A DNA stretch of 37,404 nt, taken from the NCBI GenBank assembly GCA_024278235.1, contig JAJRTO010000514.1, forward strand, positions 1 through 37,404, in the 5' to 3' direction. Positions 1 through 9,321 of the stretch are shown here, one piece after another. The position numbers and the translations under genes are program-made. The notes below the pieces were generated by a model. It was not told the origin of the DNA and did not search any database. It saw only the letters and a list, made by a program, of their open reading frames with translations. Position 1 is the first letter of the stretch. The number at the start of each line of letters is the position of its first letter. This DNA is from Candidatus Poribacteria bacterium. Lineage in GTDB: Bacteria; Poribacteria; WGA-4E; JAJRTO01.

Positions 1-3000
1 ACTCCACAGGAGCAGGATGTGCTCTATGAAGGGAATCTCCATTTCAAGAACCTATCGGCGGATCCCTGGTTGCGTATGGTGTATGGCTGGCCTGTCCAGT
101 TCGAGCAGTTTGGCGGCACCATCGATATCTCGCTCAACTATAACGGTTTCTTGAAAGATCCGGGCACATTCAATTTGTCTGGCGAGACAACATGGTATCA
201 ACCTTCCGTCAACGGCCTCCAATTTGCAGACTCACAGGCTCAATTTCGAGTACGGGGCGATGCCATTAACTGCACGGGAACATTGGATGGCGGTACATTT
301 GCTCTCTCCGGCAATCTGGGATTTCTCAAGCCCTACGTTATCAATCATCGGTTTGATGAACTTCATGTGGGACGATGGACAGAAGCACTGCGTCTCCCTC
401 CGTTAGCGGGTGACGCCACCGTGACCGTTCAGGTGACAGCAGAGACACCAGCAACGGTAGCATTTGATATTCCCCGGGCATCTCTGCACGGAGTGTCTCT
501 CGGTCAGATCGAGGGGGATGTTCGCTTTGTAGGGCAAACCCTCTACCTGGATCGTATCGAGATCCGGGGGTTCGCCGGTAGTAGGGGAGAACTCAGCGGA
601 ACGGCCATGCTGACCGATGAATTTCCCCTGGATCTGGATTTGCGCCTGGAATCGATAGATCTATCACATTATATCCGGCTGACAGGCACAGCCCATCCCA
701 TAGCGGGCCGAGGAACCGGCTCGATGCACCTGGAAGGACCTCTGAAAGAACTCACAGGGTCAGGACAATTCGACATGACGGAAGTGATGGCGTGGGGGCT
801 ACCCATCGATGATCTGATGTTGAAAGTAAATGTCTCCGAAAGCGTCTTTCATATTCCGCCAACCAGACTGATCACCAGTGGACAGGAGGGTCGATTTGAG
901 CTGAGCGTCGATCTTGATAGCCGTTACAGCGTGTTGGTCACCACGGAAGCATGTGAGTTGGTTGCGCTACGTGAGCCTCACCAGGTCACGTGGCCATTGG
1001 ATGCCCTGGTAGAAGCACGTGTCGAGGCTCAGGGAGATAAGAGTTCACAGAAGTTGGTGATTCGAGCACAGACCGATCTGTTGACATTTGCCGGAGAACC
1101 TTTGGGCGACGCCTATGTGGAAGGCCATTTACTGGAAAACGGGGTGATCCGCTTTGAGGGCAGTGGACTCGCAGACACTGTCGCATTGCAGATGGATCTG
1201 GAAAAAAGCGGGAAATCTTCCTCCGCTGATTTGTCTTCTTCCTCGGACTCAACATGGGATGTACCACTGCCCTTTACCCTGAAAATTCAATTCACGGATG
1301 GACGTCTGGAGCCATTCATTGCTGCTTTGAAACAACCCACACTCACGCACTTCCGAGGTACGGCCACCGGATCGTTTGAAAGTTCCGGCGATCTGATGGA
1401 CCCTGAAAACGTCATAAGCCACCTGAGTGTCGATTCACTCCGCATAGAAGGGCATCAGCAGTACCAGAACACACAACCGATAGAGATCAGCTTGATAGGC
1501 CCCACAACGCGGATCGATTCATTGCAGATAGCACCGGTAGGACAGGCGAATCCCACAGTTGAGGTGAACGGTTCATTCTCTGATGCCGAATATGATCTCA
1601 GGATTGAGGGGCGTTCTATATCCTTTGTAACACTGCTGGATCTGGCGGATCAGGAAGCTGTTTTACAGGGAGAAGGCCAACTTCAGGCAACCATTCAGGG
1701 TGCTCCGGCCTCCCCGGAAATCAACGTCGTCTGGGATTTCCCATCTGCTGTTTCCATCCCCAACAGGAGCTTCCTTGAAATTCCATACGGTGACTTCTCG
1801 AATCTGATCCTTCATTTCACAGACATTCGCGGTGAGGCGGATAGCCTCGACGGGGAACTTTTCATCGATAGCCGTTTCAAGGTGGAGGACAACCCCGTTG
1901 TGGTGACAGGGCATTGGCCGATGGTTCCATCTCCGCAGTCTCAGTCGCGGACAACACCGCCTCAAGGAGAGATAGAGACCACTATCGACTGGGAGCAAAT
2001 CGGTTTTCTGTCTGAGATCTACAGACGTATCCCCGATCTCCCCCCTATAGAAACATTTGAAGGCTCGATTTCAGGGACACTACAATTCACCGGAACCACT
2101 GAACATCCTCAACTGGTGGGAAATCTCAACGGTAAAGATCTCAGGCTGAAATGGGCTGATTGGCCCCAGTATCTGACGAATGGGGGTTTTCGATTAGAGA
2201 TCGATGCACGAGATCAAATTCAATGGACACTGACGGAATTCACCGGGAACATTGAAGATGCGGTCATCACCATCGATTCGGAGATCTCCTATCCCGGAGA
2301 TCTCCGGGACGCGCTCCGGGATACGACTTTCTGGCAGGATGTTCTGTTAGAACTCACGGCGACTGTCGACCGTCTGGATCTGGAGGTTCCCGCCCGCATC
2401 TTGGCCAAACAGCCAACTTTTCCTCTCCGGGGGACACTGACAACCGAACTACACTTAGAAGGGCGGGGGACGGGACTCGCAGGCTACACAGGAAGCATCA
2501 CCATTTCGCAGCTTGAGATACAAGTGCCGGGACATACCGTCCAACTCCAACGTCCCATTGAGTGCCGTTTGAGGGATGAAAAGCTGTATTTTGACGATGT
2601 CGCCCTGATCCAGGATCAAGGTAGACTCGAGCTGAATGGTCACCTGGAGTTGGTTGATCAAGCGGCCCAACTACGTGTCAAAGCGCAGCAACTCGATCTA
2701 TCGCTGTTATCTTCTTTTATTGACCTGCCCTATCCACTTCGAGGGCTCATCACGCTTGATCTATCGGTCGATGGAAATCTCAATGATCCCCGGCTTCAAG
2801 CAACGTGGGGAGTGCGCGGCGTCGGTATGCGGGCTGCCCAACTGGACGCACTTGCCGGCGAAGCGATCTATAAGAACCGCTTACTCATCCTGAAGGAGAC
2901 GCAGATCAGCGGTTATGGGAATCAATTTGTCCTATTTGGACGTATGCCCATCGATCTGGCACTCAGACCGATGCCCAGTGAAGAACGACTTCTCAATCGA

Positions 3001-5433
3001 CCGATGGATATGACGATCCGGGGAGAAGATGTCGAACTGGGTTTCCTGGCTTCCTTTAGCCGGTCCGTTCAAGAAGCCAGCGGCAAAGCGAACCTTGCTC
3101 TACATATTCAGGGCACAACAGCCCGACCTTACCTGCACGGTTCCGCTTCGATAGAAGATGGTATCGTGCAACTATACGGATTTGATATACCGCTCACAGA
3201 AGGCCGCTTGAGCATGACGGCTCGGCAAGGAACCCTGGTATTCGATGAGATCGGCTTTCGCATTGGCGCGGGGAGATACACTGCCCAGGGAGACTTCCGG
3301 ATGGATGGACTCCTTCCGCAGCATTTTCGAGGTTCTTGCCGTGGTGAACGTGTTCAATTGGATGACATCGCCAGAAATTTCCTTCCCCCTCCCTTAGCAG
3401 AGCAGGTAGGAGGAGAGATGAATTTCAGCGCGGATCTGAGCCTGGATCTCGCTCGTTGGGCGGAGGAACTGCGTTTGCTCGATGTATCTCCCTTGAACCC
3501 AAGCACTATCGTCAGATATGCCAGAGGCGAACTCCGTATCGAAGATGTTCGGATACGGTTTGGAGACAGCCTTATCAGAAATCGTAGTGCGGCTTCGCGA
3601 TCCTCGACCGGGAAACCGATGCGGATGATCTTTGAAAATCAGATGTTGAGTTTGGCCGGATTTGAACTAGCAGATGTAAGGAACGATAGCTTCTATGTTC
3701 ATGTGCGTGACGGTCAGGTGTGGAAACTCAATAAAGCATTGGATCTCGACGTTCAGGGATATGTGACAGATCGGTTGGTCAGCGATTTTCTGCCGCCATC
3801 CCCTCAACTAACGGGCAAATTAGACTACCGTATTACGGTGAGTGGTAATGAAAAGCAACCGATCATCGATTGTTACTGGCGTCTTCCACAGTTCACACTG
3901 AATGATGCCACGTTTGATCTCCTCGAAGGACGCCTGCGCTACGAGGATCAGATGTTATCTGTGGGTCAAGATCAACCGATTCATGCAAAGATCGGCACAA
4001 ATACGCTCAACATTACAGGTAAAATCCCCGTTACTATGACTCCTATTGAGTGGCGATGGGCACTGCTCCCCGGCAGTTCACAACTTGAACTCAACGCCTT
4101 TCTCCCCGATTTGGGATTCATACCGCTGCTGCAGCGCGATTTAACCTATGTTGATGGACGCGCCGAGCTTAACCTGACAGTTGGAGGGTATATTCGCCAA
4201 CCATCCTTCTCCGGATTCCTACGCACTCGGGATCTCAATCTTGGCATTGCCCAGGCGGGGCTTGAATTTGCATCTGTGAATGGTGACCTGGATTTCTCCG
4301 AACAACAGATCCGTGTCGTCTACCTGGGAGGACAGTTGAATGGGGGGACATTCAGTGTTCGAGGTTCGATCGGACTCACAAACTACTTACCGGAGAAACT
4401 CGAATTGGTCGGGGAACTTAATCAATGCGTCTTTGCCCAACCCGGGGTTTATGAGATAACATGCAGCACAGAACGCTCAGGGATCCGCCTGGAGCGAACG
4501 TTAGCTCAACCCCATCTGCGAGGAGACATCACTGTCCTGGATGGGCGTTACGAACAGCAGTGGGAAAATCTCGTTCGAGACTGGTTCTCCTACAAGAGTA
4601 AAGCCCAAGACGCAGTAGTTTATGATGCCCCTATTCTGCGAAACCTGACACTTGATCTTGGCATTGAGTCGCCCAACAACCTTCGGCTCGACACGCGGGG
4701 GCTGGCGGATATCGAGGCGCGTGTCAGTGGACGGTTGGTAGGTCCACTCGATAACCCTGTTTTTGTGGGGGATGTCTACCTTATCGATGGTGAGTTCTAT
4801 TTCCTTGAACACAAATTTGAACTGGATCGACAAGATCCGGGAGTCATCAGCAATCGAGATGAGACTGTTTTCAATCCTAACTATCGCATTTCTGCAAAGG
4901 CGACCATCCCATCGGTCGATCTCTATGATATCAATGGCGGACTTGTTACGAAGGATGTGCGCATTCATACAGATCTGCACGGTACACTGCTGAAACCCGC
5001 CCCCCCTGTATTTACGGTCGAAATCCTGCAACCGGAGGGGCGACAATTCCCCATACTGGATAGCCAACAGGTCTTGTGGCTTCTAACCATCGGTCGTACA
5101 GCACCTCTCAATCCGGACGGAACCCTGGCTTTATCCGAGACGGCTCCCGACCTACTGACCAAAACTCAACGTTATTTCTTCAACCGATTCGGTCGCGCTA
5201 TCGGACTGGGGGCTTTGGAAGTCGATGTGGATCCCAATGCTCTTGAGGCATCGCGTATCCTCTTCAAGAAGACGTTCTCGCCCCGCTGGGCCTTGACGTA
5301 TTCTTCCTCGCTCCATGAAGAACCCCGCATCGAAGTGGAATATCAGTTGAACGACCGAATCTCCATCAATGCAGAACGCAATGAGCGCGGACAATATGGC
5401 ATCGACTTAAAACTTGAGCATGAATTTGATTAA
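1..5433 (+). CDS. tamB: TamB-like translocation and assembly module protein (5' end outside window)
   Basis: The reading frame is open from base 1, so the GTG at 19 is probably internal and the gene starts upstream of the window. The visible part is over 1800 residues, longer than E. coli TamB (about 1260). It consists of repeating amphipathic beta segments typical of the AsmA/TamB family, which form a long hydrophobic groove spanning the periplasm. The C-terminal 300 or so residues look like the conserved TamB (DUF490) domain, ending in a run of beta strands and the terminal sequence KLEHEFD. Known role of the family: working with an Omp85 protein in outer-membrane protein insertion or phospholipid transport. 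The stop codon overlaps the start of the downstream Omp85 gene by 14 bases, which implies co-translation and a shared complex. The family call is firm; the substrate cannot be told from sequence. Confidence 0.88.
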   Translation, partial: TPQEQDVLYEGNLHFKNLSADPWLRMVYGWPVQFEQFGGTIDISLNYNGFLKDPGTFNLSGETTWYQPSVNGLQFADSQAQFRVRGDAINCTGTLDGGTFALSGNLGFLKPYVINHRFDELHVGRWTEALRLPPLAGDATVTVQVTAETPATVAFDIPRASLHGVSLGQIEGDVRFVGQTLYLDRIEIRGFAGSRGELSGTAMLTDEFPLDLDLRLESIDLSHYIRLTGTAHPIAGRGTGSMHLEGPLKELTGSGQFDMTEVMAWGLPIDDLMLKVNVSESVFHIPPTRLITSGQEGRFELSVDLDSRYSVLVTTEACELVALREPHQVTWPLDALVEARVEAQGDKSSQKLVIRAQTDLLTFAGEPLGDAYVEGHLLENGVIRFEGSGLADTVALQMDLEKSGKSSSADLSSSSDSTWDVPLPFTLKIQFTDGRLEPFIAALKQPTLTHFRGTATGSFESSGDLMDPENVISHLSVDSLRIEGHQQYQNTQPIEISLIGPTTRIDSLQIAPVGQANPTVEVNGSFSDAEYDLRIEGRSISFVTLLDLADQEAVLQGEGQLQATIQGAPASPEINVVWDFPSAVSIPNRSFLEIPYGDFSNLILHFTDIRGEADSLDGELFIDSRFKVEDNPVVVTGHWPMVPSPQSQSRTTPPQGEIETTIDWEQIGFLSEIYRRIPDLPPIETFEGSISGTLQFTGTTEHPQLVGNLNGKDLRLKWADWPQYLTNGGFRLEIDARDQIQWTLTEFTGNIEDAVITIDSEISYPGDLRDALRDTTFWQDVLLELTATVDRLDLEVPARILAKQPTFPLRGTLTTELHLEGRGTGLAGYTGSITISQLEIQVPGHTVQLQRPIECRLRDEKLYFDDVALIQDQGRLELNGHLELVDQAAQLRVKAQQLDLSLLSSFIDLPYPLRGLITLDLSVDGNLNDPRLQATWGVRGVGMRAAQLDALAGEAIYKNRLLILKETQISGYGNQFVLFGRMPIDLALRPMPSEERLLNRPMDMTIRGEDVELGFLASFSRSVQEASGKANLALHIQGTTARPYLHGSASIEDGIVQLYGFDIPLTEGRLSMTARQGTLVFDEIGFRIGAGRYTAQGDFRMDGLLPQHFRGSCRGERVQLDDIARNFLPPPLAEQVGGEMNFSADLSLDLARWAEELRLLDVSPLNPSTIVRYARGELRIEDVRIRFGDSLIRNRSAASRSSTGKPMRMIFENQMLSLAGFELADVRNDSFYVHVRDGQVWKLNKALDLDVQGYVTDRLVSDFLPPSPQLTGKLDYRITVSGNEKQPIIDCYWRLPQFTLNDATFDLLEGRLRYEDQMLSVGQDQPIHAKIGTNTLNITGKIPVTMTPIEWRWALLPGSSQLELNAFLPDLGFIPLLQRDLTYVDGRAELNLTVGGYIRQPSFSGFLRTRDLNLGIAQAGLEFASVNGDLDFSEQQIRVVYLGGQLNGGTFSVRGSIGLTNYLPEKLELVGELNQCVFAQPGVYEITCSTERSGIRLERTLAQPHLRGDITVLDGRYEQQWENLVRDWFSYKSKAQDAVVYDAPILRNLTLDLGIESPNNLRLDTRGLADIEARVSGRLVGPLDNPVFVGDVYLIDGEFYFLEHKFELDRQDPGVISNRDETVFNPNYRISAKATIPSVDLYDINGGLVTKDVRIHTDLHGTLLKPAPPVFTVEILQPEGRQFPILDSQQVLWLLTIGRTAPLNPDGTLALSETAPDLLTKTQRYFFNRFGRAIGLGALEVDVDPNALEASRILFKKTFSPRWALTYSSSLHEEPRIEVEYQLNDRISINAERNERGQYGIDLKLEHEFD

Positions 5434-8158
5434 ACTCGCGATCGTGATCCTACTCCCACTATTGTTCCAGGTGGGCCTCTATGCCCAGGACTCCTCTGTC
5501 GTACTCTCCATCCGCTATGAAACGGGCAGTGGAGAGCCGCTCGCAGAGAATTTATTTGAGCAGGTGCAAGCCCGAATGCACGTGAAGATCCAACAGCCTC
5601 TGTCTCGATATCAAGTGCGCAAATCTATCGAAGATATCTATCAACTCGATCAGTTTTCCCAGATAACCGTAGAGTCCGAAGATGAACCCGGTGGTATCCG
5701 CCTCGTGGTGCGATTGGAGGAGAAAACTCAGATTCTCACCATGACCATACGGGGGAACGAGGTCATCAAGCCTAAGACAATTCTGGCAGCGATATGGTCT
5801 TCCCCGGGAAGGGAATACGTACCCTCCCGGTGGCAGCGAGATCAGGAGATTATCAGAAAACTCTATCAGGATCAGGGATATTTTCAGGCTCAAGTCAGTG
5901 TCGAGGTGCGCAGAGCAGCAGAGCACAAAGTGGAACTTCGCATTGAAATTGTTGAAGGGGAACCGACCCGGATTTCAAGCATCTATTTCAGCGGAATCCG
6001 GGCCTTTGATGAACAGAAACTCCGCAAGCTGGTACACACGAGACCCGGAAAGATCTACAAGGCAAGCACCCTGTCGGAGGATGTGAAACGCCTGACGCAG
6101 TTCTATCGCAAGAACAATTATCTTTCGATGCAGGTTCTCAGGGCAGGCCCTGGCGAATATTCTGAAAAGGACAATCAAACTTCAGTGGTCATCGAAATCG
6201 AAGAGGGAACCAAGCTGATCCTGCATATCGAAGGAAATGACCGTATCAGCACAAAGGAAATCAAGAAAAACCTGTCATTTCACCACGGCCGACAGCAATA
6301 TTCAACATACACTCTGCGGAAGAATGCCCTGAACATCCAAAGGCTCTACCAACAACGGGGATATTCCTGGGCTCAGGTGGAGACACATATCGACCAATCA
6401 TCTGATGACGAAACCCACGTCTATTTCGTCATCGAGGAAGGCAAGCAGTTTCATGTTTCCCGAATCGAGTTTCAGGGAGATCGTGCCTTCTCGGATGACA
6501 GGCTACTCGCTGAGATACGTACCCGGCCGCGTCATTTCCTTTCACTTCCGGGGCTTTCTTGGCTTCCGGGGCTTTCCTGGCTGTTTTCCAAAGGCACTTT
6601 CGATGAGGATACTTTTGCCACAGACCTCCGTGCACTTGAACTGTTCTACAAAAGACAGGGCTATCAATCTGTGGTTATCGAACCTGTCAGGCAGTACGAT
6701 GTCGAAACGGGAAGCGTGTCCCTGACTATCCGCATTCAGAAAGGACCTCAGAGTATTCTCCGTGATATACGGATCGAAGGCAATCAGGCAATACCAACAT
6801 CGGAGATCATGGATGAACTGCGTCTCCAGAAAGGTATGCCCTACGCGCTCGACCTTGTGAAGGTCGATAGAACTCGAATCGAGAATCGCTACCGGCGGGC
6901 TGGCTACATCCACAGCAAGATACAATCAGAGATCCAAAACGACACGGTTATCTATCATATAGAAGAGGGTCCGAGGGCCTTCCTCGGTAAACTCATCATC
7001 CAGGGAAATAGACGGACGAAAGATGAAGTGATCCTGCGAGAATTCAGACTCAAGGAGGGCGACCTATACGATGCTGAGGAGATTATGCTAACCCGGCAGG
7101 CACTCTTCGGATTGGGGCTTTTCCGAAACGTTGATCTCGAGCCGATGTTTCGACAGCAAAGCCCGGAGAAAGTGACCATCGACCTGAAAGTAAACGTTGA
7201 TGAACGTCGAGCCGGGTCGATCAATATCCGGGGGGGATACAGTCCGTCAGAACAGCTTCGTGGCACGTTCGAGATCGTTCACCGAAATCTGTTTGGCCGT
7301 GGGCGGCGATTGGGGACGATATTAAGACGAGGAACCGCCGGGAATCTCTATGAAGTCCATTTTGTGGAACCCTGGCTATTCCACACACGCACTCGCACCA
7401 CTGCACGTATCTTTCGTGATCGACGTGAGGAACTGGACAATACCCTGGCAACCGGAGGGATTCTGGCGGTGTCACGCCGTCTGAACCTCCTGAACACCCA
7501 GAATGACATTGCTTTGCAATATAGATATGAACAACTCGAACATCCGAGTCAGCCGAACATCCTTGTCAGCAGTATCGGCACTGCCCTCCAGCAAGACACA
7601 AGGAACGATCCGCTGGATCCGATGAAGGGTTCTTATCATCAACTCTCTGTGGAGTACGCAGGATCCCACCTGGGCGGAAACAGCAACTTCATCAAGCTCA
7701 AGACGGACCACCGCTACTACATGATGCATGAGGATGCCGTATTCGCCTTTGCGATACGCGCCGGGCTTGGAGAGGGGTTGCGTTCCACCAAAGAGATCGC
7801 TGCAGCAGAGCGATTCCATGCAGGAGGGCCTTACACCTTGCGAGGGTTCAAACAGTTCTCACTGGGCGAAAAAGATGCGACAGGTAATTTCAGCGGCGAT
7901 GTGATGCTGATCCTGAATGCCGAGTTGCGTTTCCCAATACATGGTATTCTGGGCGGATCGTTCTTTCTGGATGCGGGGAACGTCTGGGGAGGGCTCGCCG
8001 ATCTTCGTCCCTTCAAAATCAAATCGAACGTTGGCCTGGGACTCCGTTTCGCAACCCCCATTGGCCCCGCCCGTATCGACTATGGTTTCCCCTTGATTCG
8101 CCGCACCGGCGGAGGTATCCCCGGAAAACTCTGGTTCGTGCTAGGGCAAGCGTTTTAA
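5420..8158 (+). CDS. bamA: BamA/TamA-type Omp85 outer-membrane protein with seven POTRA domains
   Basis: Outer-membrane beta-barrel assembly protein, 912 residues from the ATG at 5420; the track uses a TTG two codons earlier. An N-terminal signal peptide (MNLIKLAIVILL...YAQ) is followed by seven POTRA-like units, in track numbering roughly 28-103, 106-182, 185-266, 267-344, 346-445, 447-520 and 523-598. Each shows the 'I.I.GN..I....I' opening and a closing '(I/V).EG'. The barrel occupies about 600-914, with the loop motif GGPYTLRGF and a terminal phenylalanine as in a beta-signal. E. coli BamA has five POTRAs in 810 residues. The overlap with tamB suggests a TAM-like pairing, but if this is the genome's only Omp85 it would also be the essential BamA. 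The fifth POTRA contains a short tandem duplication. Confidence 0.9.
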   Translation: MNLIKLAIVILLPLLFQVGLYAQDSSVVLSIRYETGSGEPLAENLFEQVQARMHVKIQQPLSRYQVRKSIEDIYQLDQFSQITVESEDEPGGIRLVVRLEEKTQILTMTIRGNEVIKPKTILAAIWSSPGREYVPSRWQRDQEIIRKLYQDQGYFQAQVSVEVRRAAEHKVELRIEIVEGEPTRISSIYFSGIRAFDEQKLRKLVHTRPGKIYKASTLSEDVKRLTQFYRKNNYLSMQVLRAGPGEYSEKDNQTSVVIEIEEGTKLILHIEGNDRISTKEIKKNLSFHHGRQQYSTYTLRKNALNIQRLYQQRGYSWAQVETHIDQSSDDETHVYFVIEEGKQFHVSRIEFQGDRAFSDDRLLAEIRTRPRHFLSLPGLSWLPGLSWLFSKGTFDEDTFATDLRALELFYKRQGYQSVVIEPVRQYDVETGSVSLTIRIQKGPQSILRDIRIEGNQAIPTSEIMDELRLQKGMPYALDLVKVDRTRIENRYRRAGYIHSKIQSEIQNDTVIYHIEEGPRAFLGKLIIQGNRRTKDEVILREFRLKEGDLYDAEEIMLTRQALFGLGLFRNVDLEPMFRQQSPEKVTIDLKVNVDERRAGSINIRGGYSPSEQLRGTFEIVHRNLFGRGRRLGTILRRGTAGNLYEVHFVEPWLFHTRTRTTARIFRDRREELDNTLATGGILAVSRRLNLLNTQNDIALQYRYEQLEHPSQPNILVSSIGTALQQDTRNDPLDPMKGSYHQLSVEYAGSHLGGNSNFIKLKTDHRYYMMHEDAVFAFAIRAGLGEGLRSTKEIAAAERFHAGGPYTLRGFKQFSLGEKDATGNFSGDVMLILNAELRFPIHGILGGSFFLDAGNVWGGLADLRPFKIKSNVGLGLRFATPIGPARIDYGFPLIRRTGGGIPGKLWFVLGQAF
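6545..6580 (+). repeat. 18-bp in-frame tandem duplication inside the fifth POTRA of the Omp85 gene
   Basis: Two adjacent 18-base units differ at a single base and encode LPGLSW twice in a row, followed by LF. The insert lies in the loop after the first helix of POTRA 5 and adds six residues without breaking the frame. It looks like a recent slippage duplication. Confidence 0.85.
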
Positions 8159-8187
8159 CACCGCTCTCAGTCTGAAAGGAGAATCTA

Positions 8188-9141
8188 ATGAATGCAAACC
8201 GTATCTATGATCCCACAGTTGAAAAACTGGCATCGCTGTTTCCGCGTTTTGATATTTCCGATGCAGCCGGGGCAAGGGCCATACTGAACAAATATATGGA
8301 GGCTATGGCAGCCGAAGGCGTCGAACGACCGACCGATGACCGCATCGAGGAAATTGAGCGGACGATACCAGGGCCAAACGGTGCACCTGACGTGCCAATT
8401 CGCATCTATATGCCCAAAGATCGTACAGAAGCGGGGCCGGGCTTTGTTAATTTTCATGGTGGCGGATTTATTCTGGGAGATCTGGAGACAGAGCATCCGC
8501 GCTGTCTGATAATGGCAGCGGAGGGTGGAGCCGTTTCTGTAGGCGTTGATTATCGACTTGCTCCTGAAAACCCATTCCCGGCAGGTGTTGAAGACTGCTA
8601 TGCGGCCTTACAGTGGGTGGCGGGACACGCAGAAGAACTCAAAATCGATCCGACCAGGATTGCGATTGGCGGCGGCAGCGCGGGCGGCAATCTGACGGCG
8701 GCAGTTGCGTTGATGGCACGGGATCGCGGTGGGCCAGATGTGGCGTTCCAAATGCTGATTTATCCCGTCATCGATGACCGGTGTGAGACTCCGTCGATGA
8801 AAAACGGTGCAGATCTGTACATCTGGAATGAGCAGAACTCGCTGGACATGTGGGATCACTACATCGGTGAAGACCGTAGCAACGTGTCGCCCTATGCAGC
8901 ACCCGCCCGTGCCGAAGATCTATCAGGTTTGCCACCTGCTTACATCATGACCTGTGAGCACGATCCCCTGCGCGACGAGGCCATCATCTACGCAATGCGA
9001 CTGATGGCGGCCGGCGTTCAAGTCGAATTACACAACTATCCGGGCACAGTCCACGGTTTTGATTTCCTGACACCATCCGAAATCTCGACGCGTGCGATCC
9101 ATGAGGGAGTTGAGGCGTTTAAGCGAGCGATGGTGAGCTAA
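8188..9141 (+). CDS. alpha/beta hydrolase of the hormone-sensitive lipase (HSL) esterase family
   Basis: A 317-residue carboxylesterase/lipase-like enzyme. The oxyanion-hole motif HGGGF lies at 90-94 and the nucleophile elbow GGGSAGG at 161-167, with Ser164. A probable acid Asp259 (EHDPLRDEA) and His289 (GTVHGF) complete the catalytic triad. The DYRLAPENPFPA segment after the first motif is also characteristic of this family. No signal peptide is seen, so it is probably cytoplasmic. The ATG is preceded by AAAGGAG at 8175-8181. It starts 29 bases after the Omp85 gene and could be read from the same transcript, although nothing links it functionally to membrane assembly. Natural substrate unknown. 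Confidence 0.9.
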   Translation: MNANRIYDPTVEKLASLFPRFDISDAAGARAILNKYMEAMAAEGVERPTDDRIEEIERTIPGPNGAPDVPIRIYMPKDRTEAGPGFVNFHGGGFILGDLETEHPRCLIMAAEGGAVSVGVDYRLAPENPFPAGVEDCYAALQWVAGHAEELKIDPTRIAIGGGSAGGNLTAAVALMARDRGGPDVAFQMLIYPVIDDRCETPSMKNGADLYIWNEQNSLDMWDHYIGEDRSNVSPYAAPARAEDLSGLPPAYIMTCEHDPLRDEAIIYAMRLMAAGVQVELHNYPGTVHGFDFLTPSEISTRAIHEGVEAFKRAMVS

Positions 9142-9321
9142 GAAACGTAAGTAGCGATAGCTTAAGCAGCAGGAATATCCTATGCACATCATTACGAGAA
9201 AACGGGAGAACGTGAAGACGCGCCAATTCCCGTCTTCCCGTCTTCTGTGATTTCGGTACCTGTTTACAAAAATGTTACCCACTGAAACCGTTGAACAAAA
9301 ATGATTCATAAGGAAAAAACC
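9142..9321. other. Spacer between esterase and catalase with a GAAGACG/CGTCTTC hairpin
   Basis: An inverted repeat GAAGACG (9214-9220) and CGTCTTC (9231-9237) has a ten-base loop. A second CGTCTTC copy follows at 9239-9245. There is no T-run after it, so it is at best a weak terminator for the esterase transcript. I found no convincing -35/-10 pair for the catalase gene. Confidence 0.35.

Noticed and set aside
4501-5067. Minus-strand ORF of 188 residues within tamB
   Set aside because: It is antisense to the conserved C-terminal TamB domain, with no ribosome-binding site or motif.
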